Shown in pieces: positions 29,427 through 39,293 of a DNA stretch of 39,293 nucleotides. Positions within the stretch are counted from its first letter, which is position 1. Every line of letters starts with the position of its first letter. The position numbers were made by a program, and so were the translations under genes. Location of the stretch: assembly GCA_003427395.1 (NCBI GenBank), contig BFEA01000341.1, positions 1,674,131-1,713,423 on the forward strand. The letters run 5' to 3'. The notes beneath the pieces are model-generated. The model was not told the DNA's origin and searched no databases. It saw only the letters and a list, made by a program, of their open reading frames with translations. Source of the stretch: Chara braunii. Lineage: Eukaryota > Streptophyta > Charophyceae > Charales > Characeae.

Positions 29427-30038
29427 AAACAGGACCTTATGGGCCTGGCTCCATTCTATTCTGGGGAGCGTCAGTCCGGTTCCTATTCCACCGGCAAGTC
29501 AAAAGGGTATTACATCAAGATAACTCTCTCTTCCTTCCGTCCGGCCGAAGGACCCCTGAACAGCATTGAATGCTCCACGACAGTGGAGGATTGACTTTCA
29601 GCTTGCCTTATCCTTCTGTCTCCTCTCAGACCTGGTATCCAGATCTGCCGAATATCCTCAGTAATGCTAGAAAGATCCCTCCATTAAACCTTACCGACCT
29701 GTTTCCTTCTCAATTAATCTTCCAGTCCCTTGAATAAACTTCCATTTCTTCGTAAACCCTAAAACCTCAGTCCTTCGACGCTGTCCTTCGATACTGTCCT
29801 TTGATGGGCCTCTCCTCCGTTTGCTCTCTCTTTCACTGGTTTGGGAGGTTCATTGTATTCTCCAAACGCTGGTCTCAGTCTTTCCTTTAGGTACCTTTCC
29901 TGATCATCGTCCTTTACCCTGATGCTCGTCCAGAACCTCCTTGCGTTGACCCCTCTACCCCCTGCTCGTATACGTTACCATCAAGCTTCCAAAACCCCTG
30001 TTGTATTCTCAAAGTATTGATCCGAGAGCAGATCTGTC
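29427..30038 (-). other. LINE 3' UTR
   Basis: Non-coding sequence from the ORF2 stop (TGA, 30041-30039) to the A-tail. No stable hairpin or second gene was noticed. Confidence 0.65.
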
Positions 30039-33000
30039 TCAGTTGGATTCTGGCTCGGGGATTCCACGTTCTGATGTTGTACTTCGCTGTTCCGGATACC
30101 TTGTTGAAGCGGAATTATGCCACTTTTTCCAACGGATCCGATCATCCCGCAGCTCGGCAATTTTCCCCCCTATCAACCACGTCCTGATGAACTTACTTCT
30201 AGCCTTCTTCCGCTGCTCTTCATCGTCTGTCCATGAACTCTTGATCTTCTTCCATCTGCATAGAATTTCCGCCTGTATCAGAGCCTTTGTCTCCGCCCAG
30301 ACTTTCTCCCGCGCGTTTGAAGCATTCTCAATTGTTCTGCTGCATCTCTCTTTCCATATGATCCAGAGTGAGGTCTTCCTGATGAGCTCGTACCAGATCT
30401 TTTCTGCTTTCCATGGCCACTTAGGGATGTCAATTAGTAGGAGAAGCTGGGTAGGTTTCTCAGGGAACGGAGAAATAAAGAGGGAATTCCAAAGTGTGGA
30501 TGCTCTCGCCCAGTAGTGTGTTGCTTCCTTTTAGTGTATTAGGCAGTGTACTATATCTTCTACTGCATTATCTGTGCACACTTTACAGAGGTCAGAACTA
30601 TCCGGCACAGTCTCCTTCCTCCAGATGTGTAACCATTGATCGACTGGTAGCGCTGCGTAAGTGATTAGCCACTGAAGGCTTCTGATTTTGACTGGTCTGA
30701 TCGTCTTATATGCCTTCCACGGGATCCTCGTTATTTTATCCGCCTCTTGGCCTAATAGTTTCAACCATCTTGCTTTGATGACGGGTTCAGGATTTTTCGT
30801 TTTCAGCATAAGTTTGTACCCTAATTTGACCATGTATTCCTGTATGAAAGTACGCTTCTTAATATTCTTCTCCTTGTCCGGTTTCCATGCCCACTCCCCC
30901 GGGTCNAACTCCAAGTCTCGAATGGCTGTGTCGATTCTGAAGATACATTTAGGCCACTCACCTAGCACTCTCACTTTCCTGAGCAGGAAGTGCTCCATGA
31001 TTGCGGTTTCTACATCAGCGTTCACGATCGAAGGCATACCCTTCGCTGTGTAGCTGATAGGGAAGGATGTGAAAATCGCTTGGGTGGTCGAACCTTGTTG
31101 AAAATGTGAGAGCTGAAAAGCTCTAGAGGGATTGCTTTCTTGGATTTTAACCCCCCATTCTCCACTACACCATTCCCTGCCCTGCTTTAATACCACTTCC
31201 CACTCTGGTGGAACGAGCCCTGTCATGTACTGTAGATTGGGGCCTCTCCTGTGGCACCCCTTGAGCTGAGTACTCAACTCTTGCTCAGATATCCAGTCCT
31301 TAGCATCGTCGTTCCACAGGTGTCCAATTGTCCAAACTCCATTCTTTACCCATGAGAGCCACCTGGGATTTAGGAAGAGAGGTTCATCACTTTCACTCCT
31401 CATCCACTCATTGCCAAACAGTGGTTGCCTCAATATTTCGTCCTTGGATTTAGGTCTGCTGTATTTCTTAGGCATAATAGACCTCCAAAGCCGGATGAGA
31501 GCTGCCCAGTAAGGCGAGTGGTGGATATCTGCGTTCTGTGCTATTTCCCCTCTAGTTCTCCTTCTCCCTTTTTTCAGCGACCATTCTTTGTTCATTACCC
31601 AGAATAGACCAGTCATGTTGTTTGGCGTTGGGACCAGGGCCAACTCCCTTATACTGTCCAAGGCCAGATTGTTCCATGCGGTTTCTGGTTTCGTAAGCAA
31701 CCGGACGATCCATTTAACTTGGAGAGCTTTCGTCTCACATTTCGGGTCGATAATCCCCAGTCCCACTTGAACTGGTCTCCTTGTAATGTATTTCCAGGCT
31801 ATTTTGGGAATACAGTTCCCTCTATTGGGGTTACCCGTCCACAGATATGCTCTTGCTACCTGGTTTAGTTCTTTTAGTGATTCATCCGCAATGGTCCGTA
31901 CTGCAGCAATATACCACATCATGGAAAATACGGACGTGTTAAGGGCCAACGCCCGACCCATCATTGAGGTGCACGTGTGCCCCCATCTCCCTAGCTTGTT
32001 GAACTGTTTAGCTAGCATATTTGGGCCCATTTGCGGCGCCAGACCCCTTCTTGTCATGAGGATACCTAGGTATCGCGTGGGGGTGTCCGGCGTGTCCCAA
32101 GTCATGTCTGCCTCTGGGCCTTGCAGGTTAGGAATAGGATCCTCCGAAAGCCACCAGCCTATGTTTTTTTCCCAATTGATTTTCATTTCTGACGCCAGCC
32201 TGAATGCTTCCATTGCTCTAGAAAGCGCCATAAAGGACGAATCTGATGCTCTGATCAGGACTGTCATGTCATCTGCAAACATTATTACTGTCGGGAACTT
32301 GAGGTGGTCGAACGTTCCTACACTGACCTCCGGAAGTCTGTGTATCGATGGATCCTTTCGAAGGAAGGAGGCAATGGCTTCCATCACAAATAAGAAGATC
32401 GAGGGAGCAAGCAGATCCCCTTGCCTAACCGAGCGTGATATCTTATAGCTATCGGAAAGGAAATTATTGATTTGTACACAGCCCGAAGCGTCACTGCACA
32501 AGATTTTGACCCATTTTTTGAAGCTTGGACCCATTCCCATGCGTTCCATACTAGCATCCATGAAGTCCTAGTTGACTTGGTCATAAGCCTTTTCAAAGTC
32601 AAAGAACAGAATCGCCGTAATTATTATTTTTTCTCTAGCCTTGTTGGTCGCTTCATTCAGCATCAATACATTATCCAATATGTATCGACCCGGAATGAAG
32701 CCAGTTTGGTCAATGTGGAAGCACTTATCTGTTATTCTCGTGATTCTAGCAGATAAGGTTTTGGCCAAAATTTTATATGGCAATGTGAGTAAGGAGATAG
32801 GTTTGTAATTCCTGATGTCTTCCCTGTCCCCTTTTTTATACAGCAGCGTAACCACACTGCTGCTGATTAGACTTCCCAGACCACCTCTCTCAAAACTATC
32901 CTGGTAAAAGTTCAAGAGATCCCCCCTTAGACTTGGCCAGAACTTTTCCCATAATTCTTTCGTTAACCCATCAATACCAGGTGCCTTATCGTTATTCATA

Positions 33001-34346
33001 CTTTTGAGGGCCACCCATAGCTCTTCTTTTGTGAAGGGTTTGTCCATTTCTTTTGCTTGCTCCACTGAGATTGTTTGTTCCAGGTATTGTAGCATCCGCT
33101 GTCGCGCTCGCAAAATAGCACTCGAGGTAGGAAATTGGGTCCTCGTGTGATATAGATCCTGATAGAATTCTTTAGCTACTACCATGATTTCTTCACTAGT
33201 TTCCACTATCCGTGTTGGATTGGAGATCTTGTCTATCGTGGCTGCTCTCGTATTTGCCTTGATTCGTGCAAAAAAGTGTTTCGTCATCGACTCGTTGAGT
33301 TCGTAGCCGCACATTTTGGCTCTTATCTGCAAACCTTTTAGCCCCCACCATCTCCACATTGCGAGTTCCTCGCGATCTTTCTCAAATATCTCATTGTGTA
33401 GCGGCGAGGAAGGATCATCTCTTAAATTAAGTTTCGCTATCGTTAGTGCTTGTTCAAGTCTGCGTTTCCTTTGTTTTCTTATGGAGGCCAACTTTCTCGA
33501 CATTTCTGCAGTTGTCTTTGCAAGTCAGGAATAGCTCTCCACAAACCACTCCCAGCGGCTCTGGTTGGGTAAAAAACTCATATTCCTGCCCCTCCAGAAT
33601 TCTTGTATACCTTCTTGGAAAGTATGACTGTGCAGTAATGAATTGTTTAATTTGTGAAACCCAAAACGTTTTCTCACTTGTTGTTCGAATCCAATAGTGA
33701 GCTCAATAGGCTTGTGATCCAGACCTGGATAGGTTGCCAAGGGTAGGATCTTCGCCTCTTTCACCGCCCCCATGATAGAACTTGACACTAAGAAATAATC
33801 TATCCGTGAAAATGCAGTGTGACAAGCATGGTTCTTCTTAACTAGGGCGAAAGATCTCTCTGTAGGATGCAAGGTCCTAAATGGATTGACTAATCCTTGG
33901 TCAATCATCAGGTTTTGAATTGGGCGGGCCTCCTGTGCGTTGGGTGTATGAGAAGACCGTGAAATGCGGTCTACTCCTGGGTCAAGGGTAGCATTCCTAT
34001 CCCCTGCCAGAATACACGACACTAAAGGCGATATAGCATTGTTCGGACTCTCTATGAATGACGCTCTTTGACCTGCTTCATTTGGAGCATAGACATTGCA
34101 AAGGTAGAATTCTTCTTCTTTCCACTTAAGATGCATTGTACACCATCTACCTTCGTGGAGGTCTCCCTGCTTATTCAAGACACAACCTTTTGCGTAAAAT
34201 CGAGACGACTTGGGGATCAAAATAGCTACACCTTTCATATTCGAGATAGCGTCTGCTGCCCAGATTTCATCCCTAATACCTCCCATCTTTTTTGCAATAA
34301 CCTTACGGATCCGGTCGTGCTCTGGGACATCCATCTCGGGCTGCAT
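30039..34346 (-). pseudogene. LINE ORF2: endonuclease and reverse transcriptase (three in-frame stops)
   Basis: One frame runs from 34346 to 30039 (1,436 codons), interrupted by TGA at 33525, TAG at 32568 and TAA at 30531. Endonuclease motifs are NVYAPNEAGQR, ILAGDRNATL, SRIDYFLVS and LDHKPIEL (usually SDH). The extreme N-terminus, with the first catalytic residues, is not visible in frame. RT motifs are NDKAPGIDGL, LYKKGDREDIRNYKPISLL, DQTGFIPGR, FFDFEKAYDQV, SVRQGDLLAPSIF and the catalytic FADDMTVL (near 32279). The C-terminal Cys-rich part, CKVCTDNAVEDIVHCLIH, is cut by the TAA where a Cys would follow; another 164 codons remain open behind it. ORF2 would nick DNA and copy LINE RNA at the nick. 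An N lies at about 30906. Confidence 0.88.
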
Positions 34347-34507
34347 TCTACCAGACCCTGATCATGCATACAGGAGAGAGTCTATGCAGGTGTATCACCC
34401 CCCGTATCCTCCCCCATGTGGTCCACTCCCTGTCCCCCTTCCTCTATGTCCTTTTCCTTGATCCTCTGTACTTGAGGTTCCCTCTTTCTCCTCATTAGTC
34501 TCGCCCA

Positions 34508-37082
34508 TCACTTTTTCGTGCCTCTCCTCTTCACTTTCCACATCCGATTGACACCCCTTTGATCATTGTCCGAGTCCTCTCTCCTGTAAAAACTGTCCCA
34601 GTCGAGTGGGAAGGCCACCGCATCCAAATCACCATCTCCCTCCAGCATGCCTGATTTGACCAGCTGGGCCATCGACACTGCAGTTAGTTCAGCCAGTAAA
34701 CAAGAGCCTGCTAGGACGCTGTACGGCACTGTTGTCAATGTCCGCCAAGGTCTCCACTTCATCCCTGATTTCAAGCTGGCTGTCGTTGCCAGCTTTACAA
34801 TGAAGGGTGAAAAGGCATGGGGAGATTATCTCCGTTGGTCTGATTGCTGCCACCGTGTGTCCTCTTCCCCTGTGAGCTGTTGCGGGGTCTCCTGAGCAGG
34901 CGTCGCTTCCACTGTATCATAGGCCCCCAACGGGTAGTCTGAGGTAACCTTTTCTCGAAGGACTACCGCCACATTTTGGCCTTCCTCAAAGCAGGGAATC
35001 TGGAAGGAAACATCTGTCGCTACCTGCCACTCTTCCAACTTCTCCATGTACCTTGCTGCGATCAAAGGTCTAATGTTCATCAGTGTCAGACGAGAGGAAA
35101 GGGTTGTTTCCACTACCAATGGTGCCTGGTCCTTTGCGATGTGTGAGATGTGACAAACTCTGAGGCATACTCATCATTCAATTTTTTCAATTCGTCAATT
35201 TGAGCCAGGACTGCTGCTGCTGCTTTTTTCAGCAGCGTCCGGTCCGATTCCTCGAGGGTTTCTGTTTGTGCTGTGTCCATTTTTTCGGGCGTAAATCCTG
35301 AAATTCATCTTTCGATTCAGGCACGGTTCTGTCTTTGTCTTTCAAGCCCTGTTCCCTTGCTCTCTTCTTCTCAACATATCTGAAAGCTGTGTATTCGGAC
35401 AATTCCTCAGCTTTGATCTTCCTGAGAGTGTCAAACTAGTTGTTAGATGTGCCTACCCCGCCCAACACACCTTTCTTACCGGTCGTCTGTGATCTCTCAG
35501 CATGTTTCAGGCACGCCGCCCGAATATCAAAAGCATGTTCCCTCTTCCTTTTGATCTTCTCCACATACTCTTTGAGCCATTCCAACGACTAAGGCGCATC
35601 ATCTCCGCTATCTTTTGGGGACTTTCCCCCTGTGCTGCTCCCCTCCCCAACCTGATCCAAGTCCGTTGCGTTTGCCTTTGTGGTCTTGCCCTTCTCATCG
35701 CTCTCAGGTGGAGGTGAGGGTGTTCCCTTGCTTCCCCCGTCATATGTCGCCCTCCTCCTTTTGAGCCCACCTTCCTGGTCCTGTTTATTCCCTTAAGTGT
35801 CTAGTGTTCTTTTGTTGACCGTCCGTGTTCCTTTCTTCATATTACCCTTTGCTTGTTCTAGATTTCTCAACCAGTTCCGAAAAGCGTTTGGTTCATGAAA
35901 TGCAGGACTGCATTCTCCCTGACCGTATCCAGATCCCACAGAAGATCCTCTCTGTCCTTCTCCTCTCTGATGCGAGTCTATCAGCGGGCCAGATTTGATC
36001 TTGGTTGGGTTGCTTGTAACCTTCCCCGTGGCTTTCTTCTGCCATCTACTATCTGCCGGTGGGAAGATGTCTGGTTTCTTGACAGTTGGTTCCAGGTCTG
36101 CGTAATGCCACACCCAGTCCGGTTCTTCTAGGTTGTCGTCAAATACCCACCCGTTGTGGTTACTGTCCGCAATGAACCAGATTCCCAGGGCATCCTCCAC
36201 CTCGCACAGCATGTTGGGGAGGAGTTTACGTTCCTTCATCTGTTTGGGAAATTTCGGACAATTGGGATCTGTGCCCATGTGCCCCCTCTCTCTGCAGCGC
36301 AAGCAGATTGGAGACGTCTTGGTTGAGACTCGGACCTCCACGACTCTGTTTTCGATCTGCAGTTTCCATGTTAGGGGGAAGATTGGGGGGTTATCTGTTT
36401 TAACCTCCAGCACTGCTATCATGGATCCGCAGTGCGGGGCCAAAAAATCCGGCGTGGGCAAGATCCACTTAAGGATCCTCTTCGCTGGGTACTATCTTTC
36501 CAGTCGATCTACCAGCAGTCCATGGAAGCCCAGTTGAGTGTTATCGAATTGGATCCAGAAGTTTTCTTTTAGTAGGGTTTGTTTGTAGGAGACTGCAAAG
36601 ACCGGGTTTTGTCTTTGCCCGACCACCTTCTTCCATTTAGTGATCCTGCAGACCGAGCCATTGCAGTTCCTGGACTGCATCTCCACTGCCGCTTTCGCCT
36701 GTACTTCTTTGACAAACAACGCGAGGATATTGTTCCTTCCCAAATTTTGCAGCGTAAATGTCTCTTCCGATTGTTTCAATTTCAGTTCTTTTCTGATTGT
36801 CTCGATGACCCATTTGCGTTTTTCTGTTGGTTGTAGTTCTGCTCCGCTGCGTGCGCCATGTCTCTCATGCAGTTCATCCAACTCTGCCATCTTCTCTTCC
36901 GGATACTTCCATACAATAACTTCTTTTTCTTTGCCATCGATTTTCTGGGTCTCCGTGGTTTGTATCCCTTGTACCTTTGTCTTCTCTATCAGGAATTTGA
37001 GTGCCTCATTGTCTATCACTCATGTGCCTTTGTCCCCCATGCTTTGATTGGGTGCACCCAAGTTTTGAGAGGTAGAAGCCAT
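34508..37082 (-). pseudogene. LINE ORF1 (RNA-binding protein, broken; 3' limit uncertain)
   Basis: The probable start is ATG at 37082, opening MASTSQNLGAPNQS. One frame continues to about 35290 with stops at 37022 (TGA), 36494 (TAG), 35795 (TAA), 35591 (TAG) and 35438 (TAG). The first 200 residues (EALKFLIEKTKVQG, KRKWVIETIRKELKL, LGFHGLLVDRLE) resemble the DUF4283-type N-terminus of plant LINE ORF1. VSTKTSPICLRCRERGHMG ends in a C-x2-C-x4-H-x6-C knuckle. The Lys/Glu-rich part beyond 35795 may still be ORF1. After a frameshift, MDTAQTETLEESDRTLLKK (35280) to about 34508 continues as low-complexity charged sequence. Whether the TAA at 35795 is the natural end is unclear. Confidence 0.75.
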
Positions 37083-37302
37083 TTCCTCCTCCGCCTGATC
37101 AGTCTGCACTAATTCCGTCAGGACCGTCCACTCTTATTGCTCTGTGTCAGATCGGATGATGTTGGAAGGTGGCCAAATGGATCAGAGTGGGTATGCATGT
37201 TAGAGTGCTATTAAGATCTGGTTAGGAATAATTGGGATCAATACTGCGAACCACCTGGGCGCGGCTTAGGATCTGAATCGTAATGAGCCGACGGAGTTAC
37301 TG

Positions 37303-38040
37303 AGTAAAATTCAAACATTTGGCCTCACCTCTTGGGGATCGATTTATGAATCAGGCACGACTCTGGACGTCAAACATCTGGCGAGGGAATCAAACCAGGC
37401 TCCTCTGAAAGCTTAGTATATAATCGATGAGCAAAACTAAAAACTTAACTTGGAGCATCCAGGTCACAAGAGCCGATATAGGAGGGAGGTAGAGGAGAAG
37501 ATGGGAGGGAGATTGGAAATGGCGTGGGGATCATCAAGTCAAAGTTCCGAGAGGTTTTGGCAGCATTTGGCCTCCCCTCTTGGCGATCGACTTCGCAGTC
37601 CGGCTCGATACTGGATGTCGACCAACTGACAGGGGATTGAAATTGATCTATACTGACTGCTTGGTGCAATCTTCAACGAGAAAATCCGCAAACTGGACTC
37701 GAAGTTGCATTGGGCTGATGTGAGAGGGACGTAGAGGCGAAGAAGGGATGGGGGATGGAAATGTCGTAGGAAATACCAAGTCAAAAAAATCAGATTGACA
37801 AATTTTGGCAGCATTTGGCCTCCCCACTTGGAGATCGATTTCACAATCAGGCTTGAATCTGGACGTCAATCAGCTGTCAAGAACTCAAACCAAGCTTTTG
37901 GTATACTCGACGAGAGAATCCTCGAATAAGCCAACCTTGAAGCAACCTGGGGTCGATGATCAATCAAAGGCGAAGATCGAGCGGATGGAGGAGTGGAAGG
38001 GGGGATGGGGGGGAGGGGGGAGAGGGGAGGGGAGGTGAAC
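37303..38040 (-). repeat. Three tandem ~240-bp monomers at the LINE 5' end
   Basis: Units at about 37303-37535, 37536-37777 and 37778-38040 share GGCAGCATTTGGCCTCCCC (first unit CATTTGGCCTCACC), TTGG-GATCGA-TT, GGACGTC and a GA-rich end. They are clearly related but diverged, and sit just upstream of ORF1. The third unit runs into the G-rich tract. Head-to-tail 5' monomers of this kind act as promoters in mouse L1; that role here is inference. Confidence 0.75.
37999..38032 (+). other. G-quadruplex-forming tract
   Basis: On the plus strand, runs of 6, 7, 6, 4 and 4 G are separated by one to three bases (AT, A, AGA, A). This easily satisfies the G3+N1-7 rule. It lies on the antisense strand of the LINE at its 5' region. 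Confidence 0.8.
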
Positions 38041-38700
38041 CAGACCAAGAGGAAATGAGAGGGTTGAATAAGATTGAATCGAGATAAGGGAGGTGAGGGG
38101 GGGAAGAGGAGGAGGTGACGGGCAGTAGAAAGCAAGACGTCGCAGAGATGTCAGCGGGTAAAGCCAGGAACCAAGTCAAGATATCAGTACTGGTGCGGGT
38201 TATTGTAATCAAGATGTCGGGAAGGATTGGGGAGTCGGTATCGAGGAGAGAAGAGATCGGGTCGGGAGGGGATCTATATATGACAAATATAGCTGTAACC
38301 GACGGAAGTTAATCAGGAACGGAGGAAGTCGAAATGAGGGGAGGATAAATAGGCGGAATAGATTTGAATCTGGGTAGGCGAGTCGGGGTCGGAGTCAAGT
38401 CAAGAGGGTGGAAGCCAGACTCGTGTTTAGGAGAGAGGGAATGCAACCGGATCCGGAGCCCGAGTGGGGCAGGAGCGGAGTTAACGAGCGGCGGTCTGGG
38501 TCGAAATAGCGTGGTTGGGATCGAGATGAGGCCGAAGGGGTTGAGGAGAGACGCGGACGGAAAAGAGAGGGAAACGGGATCGGGATGGAGATGAGAGGGA
38601 AAAGAAGGGGGAGAGGTTGGGTTTTGTCAGGATCAGGGCGGAAAAGGACGGGTCGGGAGCGAGAGGGACGGACTGGGGGGAATTAGTAATGGTTGGTCTC
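38041..38700. other. GA-rich region upstream of the LINE monomers
   Basis: Strongly purine-rich on the plus strand (AGGGGAGG, GGGTCGGAG and similar), with a TATATA at about 38276-38281. It could be more LINE 5' UTR or flanking DNA. No ORF has recognisable content. Confidence 0.4.
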
Positions 38701-39293
38701 ACTCGGTCTATGTGCGGACGCCTTCAAGATGCATATGCTTCAACTTCGATGTGGTCTCTCTCCTGGCCCAGATACAACTGCCACCCAAATCTAATGGCTA
38801 GGTGTAGCATATCAGAAAGTGAAATGCACTAACAGCCTAGGATCTAGCAATGATGAAAGTGGCAACGACCAGCAGCATAGATGCAACATTCACCAGATGT
38901 CAATGTGCACAATGCAACAAGTAAACCAACAAGAAAAAAACAACAACAACACATTTGTATCATCATTATCATGGGCTGGGGAACAGCGCAGCGGAATAAT
39001 AGTAACCAAGAGGACACGTGGACAACAACAGGAAAGGGAGGAACTTCGGAAGGGTAGGACAGAAGATTGCCCTTCCGCTCACTCACATAGGGAGAGATCC
39101 ATAGACATGCGAGAGAGAAGGGGGGAGGGACATAGGAGGTAACCGAGTCCAACCCAAGTCTGATCTCCGAATGTCGTGCACAGTTCAATCCCAATGTAGC
39201 GTGTAAGTCCGGTCTGAATGTCGTGTCCAATAAGGCAGAATGCCGTGTCCAAACAATGTCTGCAGTCACCTCTATCTCTACTCTGATCAAGAC
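38701..39293. other. Unassigned right end
   Basis: No gene was recognised. GAATGTCGTG-like motifs recur at about 39171, 39216 and 39238. CAGCGCAGCGGAATAATAG (38988) recalls CAGCGCAGCAGAATACTAG in the family C LTR (20844), so a very diverged LTR is possible but not shown. Confidence 0.35.

Larger units (their letters stand above)
29401..38040 (-). mobile_element. L1-like LINE (non-LTR retrotransposon), 5' boundary approximate
   Basis: The minus-strand order is 5' tandem monomers, ORF1 with a CCHC knuckle, ORF2 with AP-type endonuclease, reverse transcriptase and C-terminal Cys-rich segment, 3' UTR, and an A26 tail (T-run on the plus strand, 29401-29426). This is the plan of plant L1-clade LINEs. 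I found no target duplication matching the sequence left of the tail (CTTGTATACATTTAC). ORF2 stays in one frame over 4.3 kb with only three stops; ORF1 has more stops. The element is inactive but less decayed than the Ty3 elements. Confidence 0.85.

Noticed and set aside
29375-29432. T26 followed by AAACAG as an intron polypyrimidine tract and 3' splice site
   Set aside because: It coincides with the 3' end of the minus-strand LINE, where a poly(A) tail is expected, and there is no exon downstream on plus.
30001-30516. 171-codon plus-strand frame
   Set aside because: It is antisense to the continuing LINE ORF2 C-terminus.
1-39293. CRISPR arrays, operons, tRNA or rRNA genes
   Set aside because: None seen. 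Tandem arrays here lack repeat-spacer structure, and the genome type is eukaryotic.

Overview
This window looks like a repeat-dense intergenic stretch of a large streptophyte nuclear genome. My best guess is a charophyte alga such as Chara. The basis is plant-type Ty3/gypsy and L1-like elements, a mitochondrial cob fragment carrying a group II intron end, and the general style of the polyproteins; no search was possible. I found no intact host gene. Nearly everything assignable is a transposable element or a fragment of one, and every element ORF carries stops or frameshifts.

Layout. (1) 1-7442, minus strand: Ty3/gypsy element 1. From right to left it has a 5' LTR (6305-7442), PBS, long repeat-filled leader, gag, protease, RT, RNase H and integrase, and it runs off the left edge. 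(2) 7443-8534: a truncated LTR of the same family in the opposite orientation, so two LTRs lie head-to-head. (3) 8535-10002: nothing recognised. (4) 10003 to about 28645, plus strand: a second Ty3 family (P). Its 5' LTR at 10003-12636 is interrupted by a foreign solo LTR (10085-11319) and by a mitochondrial DNA insert (about 12290-12530). Its internal region (12637-20738) is interrupted by an inverted solo LTR of its own family (13526-14565), a 322-bp hAT-like MITE (17193-17514) and an unknown 1-kb insert (about 18440-19430). (5) 20739-28152, minus strand: Ty3 element 2, a chromodomain-type relative of element 1 with both LTRs but almost no gag, nested in P. An LTR-P fragment follows at 28253. 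(6) 28646-29400: unassigned sequence with a compound microsatellite. (7) 29401 to about 38040, minus strand: an L1-like LINE with poly(A), ORF2, a long ORF1 and three tandem 5' monomers. (8) 38041-39293: GA-rich, then unassigned.

How the parts work. Elements 1 and 2 share a gag/pol junction: gag ends in a UGA directly after a G GGA AAC heptamer, and pol continues in the -1 frame. This is the signature of programmed -1 ribosomal frameshifting, which sets a Gag:Pol ratio. Their LTRs also keep a short antisense ATG followed by a 5' splice donor. Element 2, without gag, could only have moved using proteins supplied by relatives. The LINE would encode its own RNA-binding protein (ORF1) and endonuclease/reverse transcriptase (ORF2), but both carry stops. 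The nesting gives a relative order: P is older than element 2, the MITE and the solo LTRs inside it, and element 1 landed in an older LTR of its own family.

Caveats: alignments were made by eye, boundaries marked 'about' are approximate, and single N bases occur at several places.
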